From assembly GCA_030066045.1 (NCBI GenBank), contig JASJCJ010000053.1, positions 1-45,195 on the forward strand: a DNA stretch of 45,195 bases, read 5' to 3'. Below are positions 8,861-17,862 of the stretch, one piece after another. Position 1 is the stretch's first letter; each line of letters begins with the position of its first letter. Below the pieces are notes generated by a model, which did no database searches, was not told the DNA's origin, and worked only from the letters and a program-made list of their open reading frames with translations. The position numbers were made by a program, and so were the translations under genes. The stretch comes from Calothrix sp. MO_167.B12. Its GTDB lineage: Bacteria; Cyanobacteriota; Cyanobacteriia; Cyanobacteriales; Nostocaceae.

Positions 8861-9442
8861 TTATTTTTCTTGTTCTATGAGGTCTTCTGGACGATTACCT
8901 GCACGGGGAGCATCGGCAGGAACATCATGGGGTTCCATCACACCTGAAGGTAAGTAAGCTAGCTCTCTTAGTGGTGTGACCATAGGATCGTTTGTGACCT
9001 TGTAAGGCAGACGACCAAGGGCTACACTATCATAGTTCAACTCGTGGCGATCGTAAGCTGCTAGCTCGTAATCTTCTGTCATCGATAGACAATTTGTGGG
9101 GCAATATTCCACGCAATTACCGCAGAAAATACAAACTCCAAAGTCAATACTGTAGTGTTTGAGCTTTTTCTTCTTACTAGCTTTGTCAAATTCCCAGTCC
9201 ACTACTGGTAGATTGATGGGACATACGCGAACGCACACTTCACAAGCAATACACTTGTCAAATTCATAGTGAATTCGACCGCGAAATCTTTCGCTAGGAA
9301 TCAGTTTCTCGTAAGGGTACTGGACTGTCACTGGGCGACGCTGCATATGGTCAAAGGTAACAGATAACCCTTGACCGATATAGCGGCCTGCTTGTACCGC
9401 TTCTTTGGCATAATCGCCCACTTGTTTGAGGAATTTTAACAT
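8861..9442 (-). CDS. ndhI: NDH-1 subunit NdhI (two 4Fe-4S ferredoxin-like)
   Basis: A 193-residue peripheral-arm subunit. Two cluster motifs are visible, [12 protein letters not shown] (about residues 64-75) and [12 protein letters not shown] (about 103-114), each binding a 4Fe-4S centre that passes electrons (from ferredoxin in cyanobacteria) towards plastoquinone. Length and N-terminus ([20 protein letters not shown]) match cyanobacterial NdhI. It follows ndhA by 85 bp. Confidence 0.98.
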   Translation of the reverse strand: MLKFLKQVGDYAKEAVQAGRYIGQGLSVTFDHMQRRPVTVQYPYEKLIPSERFRGRIHYEFDKCIACEVCVRVCPINLPVVDWEFDKASKKKKLKHYSIDFGVCIFCGNCVEYCPTNCLSMTEDYELAAYDRHELNYDSVALGRLPYKVTNDPMVTPLRELAYLPSGVMEPHDVPADAPRAGNRPEDLIEQEK

Positions 9443-9527
9443 GGTGTCTCTCTCTAATCAATTTTGGAGGTTGGATTGTGGATTTGAGATTTTAGGATTA
9501 ATCTAAAACCTCAAATCTAAAATTCTT

Positions 9528-10646
9528 CTATCCACCAAAGGCGACGGGAAATGCGAGTTTGAGGGCTGCGGTTAACAGTAGATTCACCAAACCCACTGGT
9601 AGTAGAAACTTCCATCCTAAATCTAGCAATTGGTCAATACGGACGCGAGGTACTGTCCAACGCAAGAGGATAGCGATGAAGACGAGGAAATAAGCTTTGA
9701 GTACAGTCATGGTGATGCCTAAAGAAGCTGTCACCACTTGCAATACTGGATTAGTTTCACTGACTCCCAACCAGTCGCCAATGAGATGGACGGGGATGGG
9801 AAAATCCCAACCGCCCAAATATAAAACAGATACCAATAGGGCAGAAAGTACCAGGTTGACGTAGGAACTTAAATAGAATAGGGCAAATTTCATCCCTGAG
9901 TATTCAGTTTGATAACCTGCTACCAATTCTTCTTCTGCTTCTGGTAAGTCAAAAGGTATACGTTCGCATTCCGCCAGGGCTGCGATCCAAAAAATAATAA
10001 ACCCGACTGGTTGTCGCCACACATTCCAACCAAGAATCCCATAACCAGATTGCTGATTAACAATGTCAATGGTGCTAAGACTATTAGACATCATAGCGAT
10101 CGCTAATACCGCCAATGCTAGGGGAATCTCGTAGCTAATTGACTGGGCTGCGGCTCGCAAACCACCCAATAGGGAGTATTTGTTGTTGGAAGCATAGCCA
10201 GACATTAATAACCCAATGGGTTGAATACTAGATAGGGCAATCCACAAAAATACCCCCATCCCCACATTGGTAATTGTTAAATTTTGTCCAAAGGGCACAA
10301 TTAAGTAAGACAGAAACACTGGCAGAACAACCAGTATCGGACCAAGGGTAAATAACCAGGGATCTGATTTTGCCGGTACAATATCTTCCTTGAATACCAG
10401 CTTGATTCCATCGGCGACGGGAGCTAGCAAACCCAAAGGACCAATATATTCAGGACCAATCCGCTGCTGTGCTGCTGCGGAAATTTTCCGTTCTAGCCAA
10501 ACACAGGTTAGTACCCCTACCGTGGCACCAATCACCATCAAAATCATTGGTAGTGGCATCCAGATAGCTTTGGCTATACCATTTGATAGTCCCAAATCCA
10601 TCAAAGATTTAATAAACGTTCCTTGCAGATCAATTCCTGGATTCAT
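9528..10646 (-). CDS. ndhA: NDH-1 subunit NdhA (NuoH-like)
   Basis: A 372-residue membrane subunit that forms the plastoquinone-entry region of NDH-1. Family stretches are present: [21 protein letters not shown] (about 50-70) and [23 protein letters not shown] (about 220-245). It is the first gene of the ndhA-I-G-E-nadK run, so the promoter should lie in the 10647-11040 gap. Confidence 0.98.
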   Translation of the reverse strand: MNPGIDLQGTFIKSLMDLGLSNGIAKAIWMPLPMILMVIGATVGVLTCVWLERKISAAAQQRIGPEYIGPLGLLAPVADGIKLVFKEDIVPAKSDPWLFTLGPILVVLPVFLSYLIVPFGQNLTITNVGMGVFLWIALSSIQPIGLLMSGYASNNKYSLLGGLRAAAQSISYEIPLALAVLAIAMMSNSLSTIDIVNQQSGYGILGWNVWRQPVGFIIFWIAALAECERIPFDLPEAEEELVAGYQTEYSGMKFALFYLSSYVNLVLSALLVSVLYLGGWDFPIPVHLIGDWLGVSETNPVLQVVTASLGITMTVLKAYFLVFIAILLRWTVPRVRIDQLLDLGWKFLLPVGLVNLLLTAALKLAFPVAFGG

Positions 10647-10686
10647 GTTTTCCCATTCTTGAAGTCAACAAAAGGCTATAGGTGAA

Positions 10687-10730
10687 GTTAGTTGTTAGTT
10701 GTTAGTTGCTAGTTGCTAGTTGTTAGTTAG
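10687..10730. repeat. Heptamer array (GTTAGTT / GCTAGTT)
   Basis: Six 7-bp units about 40 bp upstream of the ndhA start on its leader side. The same unit recurs at about 15490-15512. Confidence 0.9.
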
Positions 10731-11041
10731 TAATATAGGGCATCAATGCATTGACAGTTGTTCCTAGAGGTAGAGTAGTTGGCAAGATAAAGGTAATTAC
10801 ACATGGTTTATTTCATTGGCGTTGACCAGAAATTGTCCTTTGTTGGTATCTACATCCTTTATCTTAGTTAACTATCTTCTTAGTTAATAAATGTAAACTC
10901 AACCATTAACATCTTCGCCTAAACCAGGCAAAACTTAAGATTTTGTGCAATTCCCATGCCTAGTATATCCTTGGATGGTTTTCACCCCATTCCTTGAATG
11001 AGAATTTCTACTTATGGTCTTAATTAAGATCCCCCAATGAA

Positions 11042-11094
11042 GAGGAGGGAAGGAGGGAAGGAGGGAAGGAGGGAAGGAGGGAAAGAGGGAAAGA
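11042..11094. repeat. Purine octamer array (GAGGGAAG)
   Basis: Six units of the 8-bp sequence GAGGGAAG, the last ones changed to GAGGGAAA. Confidence 0.9.
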
Positions 11095-11163
11095 AAATTG
11101 AGTGGAGTTTTTAGTTTTTCGGTTATTTAATTTATTCTCAAAGCTGTAGACGCTGCGCGTCTA

Positions 11164-11320
11164 CACTCCACCACTCCATCACTCCACCACTCCATCACTC
11201 CACCACTCCATCACTCCACCACTCCATCACTCCATCACTCCATCACTCCACCACTCCATCACTCCCTCACTCCCTCACTCCCTCACTCCCTCACTCCCTC
11301 ACTCCCTCACTCCCTCACTC
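11164..11320. repeat. Octamer array CACTCCAY/CACTCCCT ending on the gltA stop
   Basis: About 19 units of an 8-bp repeat, first alternating CACTCCAC and CACTCCAT, then uniform CACTCCCT. The final C at 11320 is the last base of the gltA stop codon (TAG on the minus strand), so the array begins exactly where coding ends. Confidence 0.95.
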
Positions 11321-12456
11321 TACCTCTTCTCAAGGGGAATATAGGGTTGGTCATGAAGACCTTTGTAAATTTGGGTGGGACGGAAAATCCGGTTTTCTGC
11401 TAGCTGTTCTTTCCAGTGTGCCAGCCAACCCGCGACACGAGCGATCGCAAAAATCGGTGTGAATAAATCTGTAGGAATCCCCAACTTTCTATACACTAAA
11501 CCGGAGTAAAAGTCAACATTAGGATAAACTCCTTTTTGACCTAGTTTTTCTTCAACTACCCGTTCCATTTCCTGGGCAATATCGTAGTACTTATCCTGCC
11601 CAAATTTGGAGAATAGTTTTTCTGCTAGTTCTTGCAGTATTTTGGCTCTTGGATCTTTAACCTTGTAAACTCGATGCCCAAACCCCATAATTTTGGCTTT
11701 CCGTGCCATTAAATCCTCTACGTAGGGGCGGACGTTTTCCACCGAGCCAATTTCTTCGAGCATCCTAATTACTTCTTCGTTGGCTCCACCATGTAATGGT
11801 CCGCCCAAGGTTCCTACCGCACTAGCAACTATGGCATAGGGGTCTGTGAGAGTAGAACCTGTGACCCTAGCACTAAAGGTGGAAGCATTCATCGTATGTT
11901 CGGCATGAAGAATCAAGCAAACATCAAAAATTCTTGCCGCCAACCTGTCTGGCTCTTTCTCAGTGAGCATGTACAAAAAGTTGGCAGCATAATCTAAGTC
12001 ATCACGAGGTTTGACAGGGTCATTCCCTTTCCGCATCAACTGGAAAGCTGCTACCATAGTTGGAATCGTGGCTATGAGTTGTACCACTGCTTTCCGGATG
12101 TAAACGGGGTTACGCAAATCACGCTGGGAATAAAACAAACCTAGAGCGGCTGCTGAAGCTTGTAGAGCATCCATGGGATGACCGCTTTCTGGGAAGCATT
12201 TCATCATGTCCCGGATGCGGTACTTAATCCGTCGGTGATGATAGACTTCATGCTCAAATTTTGCCAATTCCTGCGCTGAAGGCAACTCATCCCAGATTAG
12301 CAGATAAGCCGTTTCCAAAAATGTGCTTTTATCTGCCAATTCCTCAATGCGGATGCCACGATATTCCAATATTCCATTTAGCCCGTCAACATTACTAATC
12401 TTCGATTGGGCGGCAGGAATGCCCTCCAAACCAGGCTTATATTCGCACACCATCAT
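11320..12456 (-). CDS. gltA: Citrate synthase
   Basis: A 378-residue enzyme that condenses acetyl-CoA with oxaloacetate to citrate, the entry to the incomplete or alternative cyanobacterial TCA pathway and to 2-oxoglutarate for nitrogen assimilation. Catalytic-region motifs are present: HAEHTMNAST (about 183-192), GPLHGGANEEV (about 219-229) and GFGHRVYKVKDPRAK (about 258-272). It is the short, bacterial type II-like form. Two adjacent ATG codons (12456 and 12453) could both start it. The stop abuts a long octamer array. It lies upstream of the ndh operon on the same strand, but a 673-bp gap makes co-transcription unlikely. Confidence 0.98.
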   Translation of the reverse strand: MMVCEYKPGLEGIPAAQSKISNVDGLNGILEYRGIRIEELADKSTFLETAYLLIWDELPSAQELAKFEHEVYHHRRIKYRIRDMMKCFPESGHPMDALQASAAALGLFYSQRDLRNPVYIRKAVVQLIATIPTMVAAFQLMRKGNDPVKPRDDLDYAANFLYMLTEKEPDRLAARIFDVCLILHAEHTMNASTFSARVTGSTLTDPYAIVASAVGTLGGPLHGGANEEVIRMLEEIGSVENVRPYVEDLMARKAKIMGFGHRVYKVKDPRAKILQELAEKLFSKFGQDKYYDIAQEMERVVEEKLGQKGVYPNVDFYSGLVYRKLGIPTDLFTPIFAIARVAGWLAHWKEQLAENRIFRPTQIYKGLHDQPYIPLEKR

Positions 12457-12569
12457 GGCAACACCATCTGCTTGTTTTAAGATTTGTTGAGACTTAAATT
12501 ACCAGAAATCATAGCTGCCATAACAGTATCGATTGTTACATCAATTCGTGGAGAATTGTAGAAATACTG

Positions 12570-13064
12570 TTAAAGCAGGTACTTGGGGGGTGTCAACCAA
12601 AACATATGACTGCGACCCAAGGGAGAACCTGTTTCTGGTAGCTTTATTCCGATCGTACCAGCTTTTTTCAGAACCAACCTGTCCCTAGCTTCTCCCCAGA
12701 TGAGAATTTCTGCCCAGTTACTCAAGCATGGCTCGTGTCCCACCAGGGCTATTTGAGCATCTGGAGCATATTTTCTGGGTGCGAACCAATTGTCTAACCA
12801 ACTGGAAATATTGCCATCGGGGGCTAGGTACTTACATTCTTCTATCTGGGGACTCAGTCCGACTGTTTTCAGGATTTCCGCAGTTTGTCGCGCTCTTACC
12901 AATGGACTGGTGGCAATTAGCTCGAATTGTAAACCGAGGTTTAACAATCGCTGGGCAACTTTTTCTGTTTTTTGTCGTCCTGACTTGGTAAGGCTGCGTG
13001 CCCCATCTTCGATTTCGTCTGTTGCTATTTGAGCAATACCATGACGAATTAAGTACAGTTTCAC
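12570..13064 (-). CDS. sixA: Phosphohistidine phosphatase SixA-like
   Basis: A 164-residue histidine phosphatase of the phosphoglycerate-mutase-like superfamily. The RHG motif (LYLIRHGIAQ) opens the protein, and VGHEPCLSNW near residue 125 supplies the second catalytic His. SixA-type enzymes remove phosphate from phosphohistidine in signalling proteins; the substrate here is unknown. I chose the GTG at 13064 because it puts the RHG motif at the usual distance from the N-terminus. An upstream ATG at 13130 would add 22 residues with no family resemblance and cannot be excluded. It stands 39 bp after the DHH phosphoesterase gene on the same strand if the longer start is used. Confidence 0.88.
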   Translation of the reverse strand: MKLYLIRHGIAQIATDEIEDGARSLTKSGRQKTEKVAQRLLNLGLQFELIATSPLVRARQTAEILKTVGLSPQIEECKYLAPDGNISSWLDNWFAPRKYAPDAQIALVGHEPCLSNWAEILIWGEARDRLVLKKAGTIGIKLPETGSPLGRSHMFWLTPPKYLL

Positions 13065-13168
13065 AGTTTTTGCTATCTGAGTGCTAATTCCTGATTCTGA
13101 AGTTTGGAGTTTTGCATGGTAATTAATCACTAATGATTAATTTCTCACCCATAACTCTGTTGGTACGT

Positions 13169-14458
13169 TTAAATCGGGTTGTCTTTGGGATTTACCAATT
13201 TCAGCAGCTTTTGCTTAATCTGAGAATCGAATACTTCCCATTTCATTTTGACATAACTAGAATTCTCATTGCTCCCCGACAGGAAACCCATAGGTATTTC
13301 AAACCCACCTGCGCCGGTACGTCCGCCACCGAAAAAGCGTCCGCTACTATCTTGTCCAAAGGCTTCTTTGATAAATTCATCTGGGTCTAAGGTGAGTTTG
13401 GTGGTTCTCAAAGAGCCAATCACAACTTCTAGTTCATTATCTTCATCATGGACAATACCATAAACCACAGCTGTATGTACATTTTCTTCGGTGACAAGAA
13501 AATCGGCAGCTTGGGGAATTGCATCCCGATCATCATACCGTAAATAGCCTACACCGGCGATGGAGAAGTTGTTTTGGACGATGCGATTTTTGAGCGATCG
13601 CTCAATCACATCCATGACTCGCTTGGAGCGATTTGCTTGGAGAATGGCTTTGAGGATTTGAGCGTCATAAAATCGACTCAGATAAGCCGCGGCCATAAAA
13701 TCGTCTTCTTTGGCTTGCATGAGTCGGTTGGTATCTGAATGCAAGCCATGCATTAATGCTGTAGCACACTTAACGTGCTGGCTAATACTGCTATCTAGGG
13801 GTAGTAACCCTGTTTGTAAATACTGAGTTAGAATGGTGGCTGTGGCTCTGATGGAAGGACGAATATCAACGAATTCGCACTTAAAATCTCCTTGCAAATT
13901 ATGGTGATCTATAACTACTAGCAATGGTATTCCTGCCTGTTCTACCACTGGCATGAGTTGGCTGGTAGTTCCTTGATTATCAATCAGTACAAAGCCTTGA
14001 TAAGATGACAGGTCTTTATTCTTTAATGTTGGTAGAGTCCAGCGTTGAGCGGGTAAATCCGTGAGTCTTACTAAGGCAATATTTTCTTGATGGCTGAGAG
14101 TCCCAGCGTAGATAATGTCACATTTTATATCGTACTGTTGAGCAATTAGCTGATAAGTCCATGCTGAAGACAGAGCATCAGGATCGGGAAAATCTTGCAA
14201 AATGACTAACTGACGACTATGGGAGTAGCTTAATAATAATTCACGTAATTCTTCTGACTTCTGCTGTGCCTGGGAGTTCACCCGCTTAAGGGGCACACTG
14301 CTTTCTGGGACAGTTGATGCAGTATGAGTATTTTGGGTATGTTTAGTTTCAACTGTTGTTTTAGTACCGGATTCTCCCTCTTCTGGGGAAGGGGAGGAAG
14401 TATAGTCTGTTGTCAATGAGATATTCTCACGTTGATTAAGAGAAGGATTTAATTGCAT
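13169..14458 (-). CDS. DHH/DHHA1 phosphoesterase (NrnA/PAP phosphatase-like)
   Basis: A 429-residue protein. Residues 1-65 are polar and low-complexity and probably disordered. The DHH domain follows with FPDPDALSSAW (about residues 93-103), a LIDNQGTT segment (about 158-165) and the signature IDHHN (about 183-187). The C-terminal DHHA1 domain has GSLRTT and GGGRTGAGGFEIP (about 377-389). Such proteins hydrolyse short oligonucleotides or cyclic dinucleotide products with two Mn ions, and some also act on 3'-phosphoadenosine 5'-phosphate. The exact substrate cannot be read here. It may share a transcript with sixA downstream. Confidence 0.92.
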   Translation of the reverse strand: MQLNPSLNQRENISLTTDYTSSPSPEEGESGTKTTVETKHTQNTHTASTVPESSVPLKRVNSQAQQKSEELRELLLSYSHSRQLVILQDFPDPDALSSAWTYQLIAQQYDIKCDIIYAGTLSHQENIALVRLTDLPAQRWTLPTLKNKDLSSYQGFVLIDNQGTTSQLMPVVEQAGIPLLVVIDHHNLQGDFKCEFVDIRPSIRATATILTQYLQTGLLPLDSSISQHVKCATALMHGLHSDTNRLMQAKEDDFMAAAYLSRFYDAQILKAILQANRSKRVMDVIERSLKNRIVQNNFSIAGVGYLRYDDRDAIPQAADFLVTEENVHTAVVYGIVHDEDNELEVVIGSLRTTKLTLDPDEFIKEAFGQDSSGRFFGGGRTGAGGFEIPMGFLSGSNENSSYVKMKWEVFDSQIKQKLLKLVNPKDNPI

Positions 14459-14848
14459 AGGGGCTTTATGATCTAGTGTGAAGCCGTATTTTCTGTTTAA
14501 TTAAGTCAAAAATACAACTAAATCGTGGCCAATTTTGCCACGCACTACGATCTTCGCAAAAATACTTCCATGTGGCATCACGGATAGCCGCATATTTTTA
14601 TTTAAAGTTTTATCGCACTACCCATTTAGAGTACGCACATTCCAGGACTTTCAACTATAAATATTTTTACTGGGGTAAACGAAACGACCTGTTGTCAAAG
14701 CACCTCTCTATCTGGTGAGGTACATAATTGAAGCTGAAATGCTGAGCACTTCTGATTTCTGGTGTACCTCGTTTGAGTAGGAACCCCTATATTTCTATAT
14801 GATTTATTACTTCTTACTTTTTTCGTTTACCCTTTGCGCGATAGAAAG
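14459..14848. other. Intergenic region without a gene
   Basis: 390 bp of AT-rich DNA. The only structure I see is an inverted repeat GAGGTAC (14717-14723) and GTACCTC (14764-14770) about 40 bp apart. It presumably holds the promoter of the DHH gene and the end of the HNH transcript. Confidence 0.5.
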
Positions 14849-15346
14849 CTACATCCCTATGACATATTTCTGCCACTCTTCGTGCAATCCGTTCTTCAGG
14901 TGTTTGCTGACCTCAAAATATAAGCTACTGTAAGGTCGGCGAGGCTGATGATGTAAAGGCATACGAGCCTCTTGGGGAGTGCGACTTCCCTTTTTCACAT
15001 TGCAACGGACACAAGCCGTTACCATGTTATCCCAACTATCGCCTCCACCACGCGATCGCGGTACCACATGGTCTAATGTCAATTCATCCCCCGTGTAACC
15101 GCAATATTGACAAGTGTGACCATCACGGTGCAATATATTTCTTCGTGTCAAAGGAATTTCTTTGTAAGGCACTCGCACATAGTGACGTAACCGGATTACT
15201 GTTGGCAATGGAAAATCTGTGTAAACCATTTTCCCATTGTGCTCGATCCGTTCGGCTTTGCCTTTGATAACTAACACAGTGGCTCTACGCCAGCTAGTAA
15301 TGTTAAGCGGCTCATACGAGGCATTTAAGACTAAAACCTTCCCCAT
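14849..15346 (-). CDS. HNH endonuclease-domain protein
   Basis: A 165-residue protein. The N-terminal 70 residues (KVLVLNASYEPLNITSWRRA) are characteristic of a conserved cyanobacterial/bacterial HNH family. The nuclease core is at about 78-125: CQYCGY, LTLDHVVPRSRGG (first His of HNH), then DNMVTACVRCNVKKG with the Asn and the second CxxC zinc pair. It is a probable metal-dependent DNA endonuclease; role unknown, possibly repair. Isolated gene with its own promoter. The upstream side is the repeat-rich 15.4-15.9 kb gap. Confidence 0.93.
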   Translation of the reverse strand: MGKVLVLNASYEPLNITSWRRATVLVIKGKAERIEHNGKMVYTDFPLPTVIRLRHYVRVPYKEIPLTRRNILHRDGHTCQYCGYTGDELTLDHVVPRSRGGGDSWDNMVTACVRCNVKKGSRTPQEARMPLHHQPRRPYSSLYFEVSKHLKNGLHEEWQKYVIGM

Positions 15347-15476
15347 TGATGAACTCTCAAGGTATTAGTTTTACATATATTAACACAAATATGAGCAGCT
15401 TTGGTTATGAGAATAATTTATACAGAAGAAGATTAGTTATCAGGTAACAGGGATGTGACTGGAATTTTAGAGTTTT

Positions 15477-15725
15477 TTAGCTTGAAAATGGTTGTTAGTT
15501 GTTAGTTGTTAGTTGACAGTTGACAGTTGACAGTTGACAGCTTAGGTGTAGGAGCCGCACTCAAGATATTTTCATGTTTGGTTGTGTACCAAAATTCATG
15601 AGGGGCTAACTTGAAAAGAGGGAATTCGGAGTTCGGAGTTCGGAGTAGGGGCGGGGTTTCCCCGCCCAGAGTGAGGGAATTATTTTTATCCTTGGTTGTG
15701 GGATTTCTCTATGAGGGACTAATGG
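15477..15725 (-). repeat. Interspersed ~50-bp repeat array, reversed copy
   Basis: A full unit lies at 15568-15618 (reverse complement starts CTTTTCAAGTTAGCCCC and ends CATGAAAAT), a further unit at about 15682-15725 and a truncated one at 15477-15490. Between them are the same spacers as in the forward array: GTGCGGCTCC followed by GTCAACT/TAACAACT heptamers, and the GGGCGGGG/CCCCGCCC palindrome. The spacer order is conserved relative to 6465-6637. Confidence 0.75.
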
Positions 15726-15755
15726 TCTGTCCCATAAGTTCTCAAGGGTAAAAAT

Positions 15756-15811
15756 GTAGTGGGAGCGTCTCGCTCCCTGTTTCCACAAAGCGGGCAAGAT
15801 GCCCGCACTAC
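15756..15811. repeat. Dispersed GTAGTGGGAGC palindrome, copy 2
   Basis: Two hairpins (GGGAGCGTCTCGCTCCC and GCGGGCAAGATGCCCGC) inside GTAGT/ACTAC ends. Related to 5963-6018. Confidence 0.75.
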
Positions 15812-16018
15812 AATAAACTATCAAAATTAATGGGACTATACTCTCATCACCTCATCACCTCATCACCTCATCCCGTCAGCAGGTAGGGATAATGCAAATA
15901 ACTGTTGATATTTTGCTACATTTCTTGTCGTCTTCCTGAATCAAGGGTAAACTTCCTGATTAATTCAACAAGGCTTCGATGTAGGAAGTTTCCCATTGGT
16001 GTGAGAGGGATAGATAAA

Positions 16019-17206
16019 ATGTTAAGTCATCAAGAAACTAAAAATTTAGCTGCCCAGAGGCATTATGATACCTATACCTGGTGTTCTCAAAGAGCTTGGA
16101 TTGAAATTGATATTGCAGCTTTATCCCATAATGTTAGGCAGTTACGCCGGTTATTATCGCCTCGTACTCAGTTAATGGCGGTGGTCAAGGCCGATGCTTA
16201 CGGACATGGAGCTATAACAGTTGCTCAGACAGCCTTAGAAGCGGGTGCTAGCTGGTTAGGCGTGGCTACGGTTCCAGAGGGGATTCAACTGCGGGAATCT
16301 GGTATTGATGCTCCGATTTTAATTTTAGGGGCAACTCATACCAAAGAACAAATTCAAGCGATCGCACAGTGGCAACTTCAGCCTACTTTATGTAGTCCCC
16401 AACAGGCTTTGATTTTTTCCACTGCTTTAGAAACCATTAAAAATCCTTCCCCGCTCCCGGTTCACATCAAACTAGATACAGGTATGTCCAGATTGGGAAC
16501 TCATTGGGAACAGGCGGCTGAGTTTGTCCAGTTGGTACAAGGATTACCCCAATTACAAATTGCCAGTATTTTTTCTCACTTAGCTACCGCAGATAGTGAG
16601 GATACAACGGGAATGAAACAACAACAAGCTAGATTTGAGTCAGCGATCGCTCAACTTAAAGTTTTAGGAATCACAGCACCCTGTCTGCATTTAGCTAATT
16701 CGGCAGCTACCATGAGCGATCGCTCTTTACATTACGATATGGTACGGGTGGGTTTAGCTATTTATGGGTTATATCCAGCACCCCATTTACACCATACTGT
16801 CAATCTGCGATCGGTATTACAAGTCAAGGCAAGGGTTACTCAAGTTAAAACAATTACTGCTGGTACTGGGGTAAGCTACGGTCATACATTTGTTGCACCT
16901 AATACCATGCGAATTGCAGTGGTAGGAATTGGTTATGCAGACGGCGTACCTCGCAATCTTTCCAATCAGATTCAGGTGCTAGTTCGCGGTCAAAAGGTGG
17001 CGCAAATTGGCAATATTACTATGGATCAAATGATGTTAGATGTCAGTGATATTCCGGATATTCAAGCCGGAGAAGTAGTAACTTTATTAGGTAAAGAGGG
17101 AGAGTCAGAAATTTCTGCCAATGATTGGGCGGAAAAATTAAATACCATATCCTGGGAAATTCTATCTGGATTTAAGCACCGCTTACCCCGTGTTGCTTTG
17201 ATGTAG
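16019..17206 (+). CDS. alr: Alanine racemase
   Basis: A 395-residue PLP enzyme that interconverts L- and D-alanine for peptidoglycan. The PLP lysine is in AVVKADAYGHG (about residues 53-63), and the second catalytic base is the Tyr of GVSYGHTF (about 288-295). The C-terminal beta domain has GIGYADGVPRNLSN and GNITMDQMMLDV. I chose the ATG at 16019, preceded by GAGAGGGA, because it puts WIEIDIAALSHN at the usual distance from the start. An earlier ATG at 15905 would add 38 non-homologous residues. Confidence 0.97.
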   Translation: MLSHQETKNLAAQRHYDTYTWCSQRAWIEIDIAALSHNVRQLRRLLSPRTQLMAVVKADAYGHGAITVAQTALEAGASWLGVATVPEGIQLRESGIDAPILILGATHTKEQIQAIAQWQLQPTLCSPQQALIFSTALETIKNPSPLPVHIKLDTGMSRLGTHWEQAAEFVQLVQGLPQLQIASIFSHLATADSEDTTGMKQQQARFESAIAQLKVLGITAPCLHLANSAATMSDRSLHYDMVRVGLAIYGLYPAPHLHHTVNLRSVLQVKARVTQVKTITAGTGVSYGHTFVAPNTMRIAVVGIGYADGVPRNLSNQIQVLVRGQKVAQIGNITMDQMMLDVSDIPDIQAGEVVTLLGKEGESEISANDWAEKLNTISWEILSGFKHRLPRVALM

Positions 17207-17252
17207 GAAGTGAGCGATCGCTTATCCACATATCTTGCACCTTCTCAATAAT

Positions 17253-17276
17253 GGTAAGGTGGGCACTGCCCACCCT
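17253..17276. repeat. GGTGGGCACTGCCCACC hairpin
   Basis: A palindrome GGTGGGCA/TGCCCACC just after alr. The same sequence in reverse orientation lies between dndD and dndC at 27566-27592. It could double as a terminator but has no T run. Confidence 0.75.
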
Positions 17277-17329
17277 AGTTCCTTTTTCCCCATATTCAGT
17301 TATTCGGCAAAAAATCCTTCTATTTTGGT

Positions 17330-17358
17330 TTGCCTGCTACAAACTGCTATGCTATAAT
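17330..17358 (+). promoter_or_regulatory. Sigma-70-type promoter of tRNA-Leu
   Basis: -35 TTGCCT (17330-17335), a 17-bp spacer, -10 TATAAT (17353-17358), then 11 bp to the mature tRNA 5' end. Confidence 0.75.
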
Positions 17359-17369
17359 AGTACACTGAC

Positions 17370-17451
17370 GCGGATGTGGCGGAATTGGCAGACGCGCTAG
17401 ATTTAGGTTCTAGTGCCGCAAGGCGTGAAGGTTCAAGTCCTTTCATCCGCA
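17370..17451 (+). tRNA. tRNA-Leu (anticodon UAG)
   Basis: Acceptor GCGGATG pairs with CATCCGC, followed by discriminator A. The D-arm (TGGCGGAATTGGCAGAC) is of the leucine type, the anticodon stem-loop CTAGA-TTTAGGT-TCTAG gives anticodon TAG, a long variable arm (TGCCGCAAGGCGT) marks a class II tRNA, and the T-arm has GGTTCAAGTCC. CCA is not encoded. It decodes CUA/CUN leucine codons. Confidence 0.97.
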
Positions 17452-17576
17452 TTCATAAACAATATCGAGTTATTGACCTCTTCCCCCACTGTACTGTGGA
17501 GGAAGAGGTCATCTGTGCTATACACCACTGGCTAAAACTATTTGGGTTTCTTCTACCCTAGCCTGCATCACTCTGC

Positions 17577-17675
17577 TATAGCACTACGCAATTAGGTTAG
17601 GACATTGTTGAACGCAGCAAACCTATGAGCAGTAAACTTTTGAGTTTTGAGTTTTGACTTGTGCGTAGCACTATA
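17577..17675. repeat. MITE-like element with TATAG...CTACGCA ends
   Basis: TATAGCACTACGCA at the left and TGCGTAGCACTATA at the right are inverted repeats matching at 12 of 14 positions, 99 bp in all, with no coding content. Confidence 0.65.
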
Positions 17676-17862
17676 TGTGTCTATGGGAATGATGCGCGAA
17701 CATAGCACCAGCATCACCGGATTCACTCTCTATATGCTTCGCAAAGGCTTCGCCAAAGGGTCTTACAGTTGCTGTCTGTGCATACACGGCAAGCTCTGCC
17801 GCCAAAAAATGGCATACAATAGCCACAATGTTTGAAGCAACCAATAATATCATTGTCAGAAA

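Larger units (their letters stand above)
10647..11319. other. Intergenic region upstream of ndhA, ending in octamer arrays
   Basis: Contains the presumed ndh promoter and leader (not pinned to bases), one heptamer array (10687-10730), about 300 bp of ordinary AT-rich DNA, a purine octamer array (11042-11094) and a pyrimidine octamer array (11164-11320). The two octamer arrays are partly complementary and could pair. No gene seen. Confidence 0.7.
15347..16018. other. Repeat-rich gap between HNH gene and alr
   Basis: Holds the reversed interspersed-repeat array (15477-15725), a GTAGTGGGAGC palindrome (15756-15811), three CATCACCT octamers (about 15845-15873) and roughly 140 bp of ordinary DNA before alr. 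The open frame on the minus strand at 15606-15824 consists of these repeats and is not a gene. Confidence 0.7.

Noticed and set aside
15905-16018. Longer N-terminus for alanine racemase
   Set aside because: No family resemblance, and a good binding site precedes the ATG at 16019.
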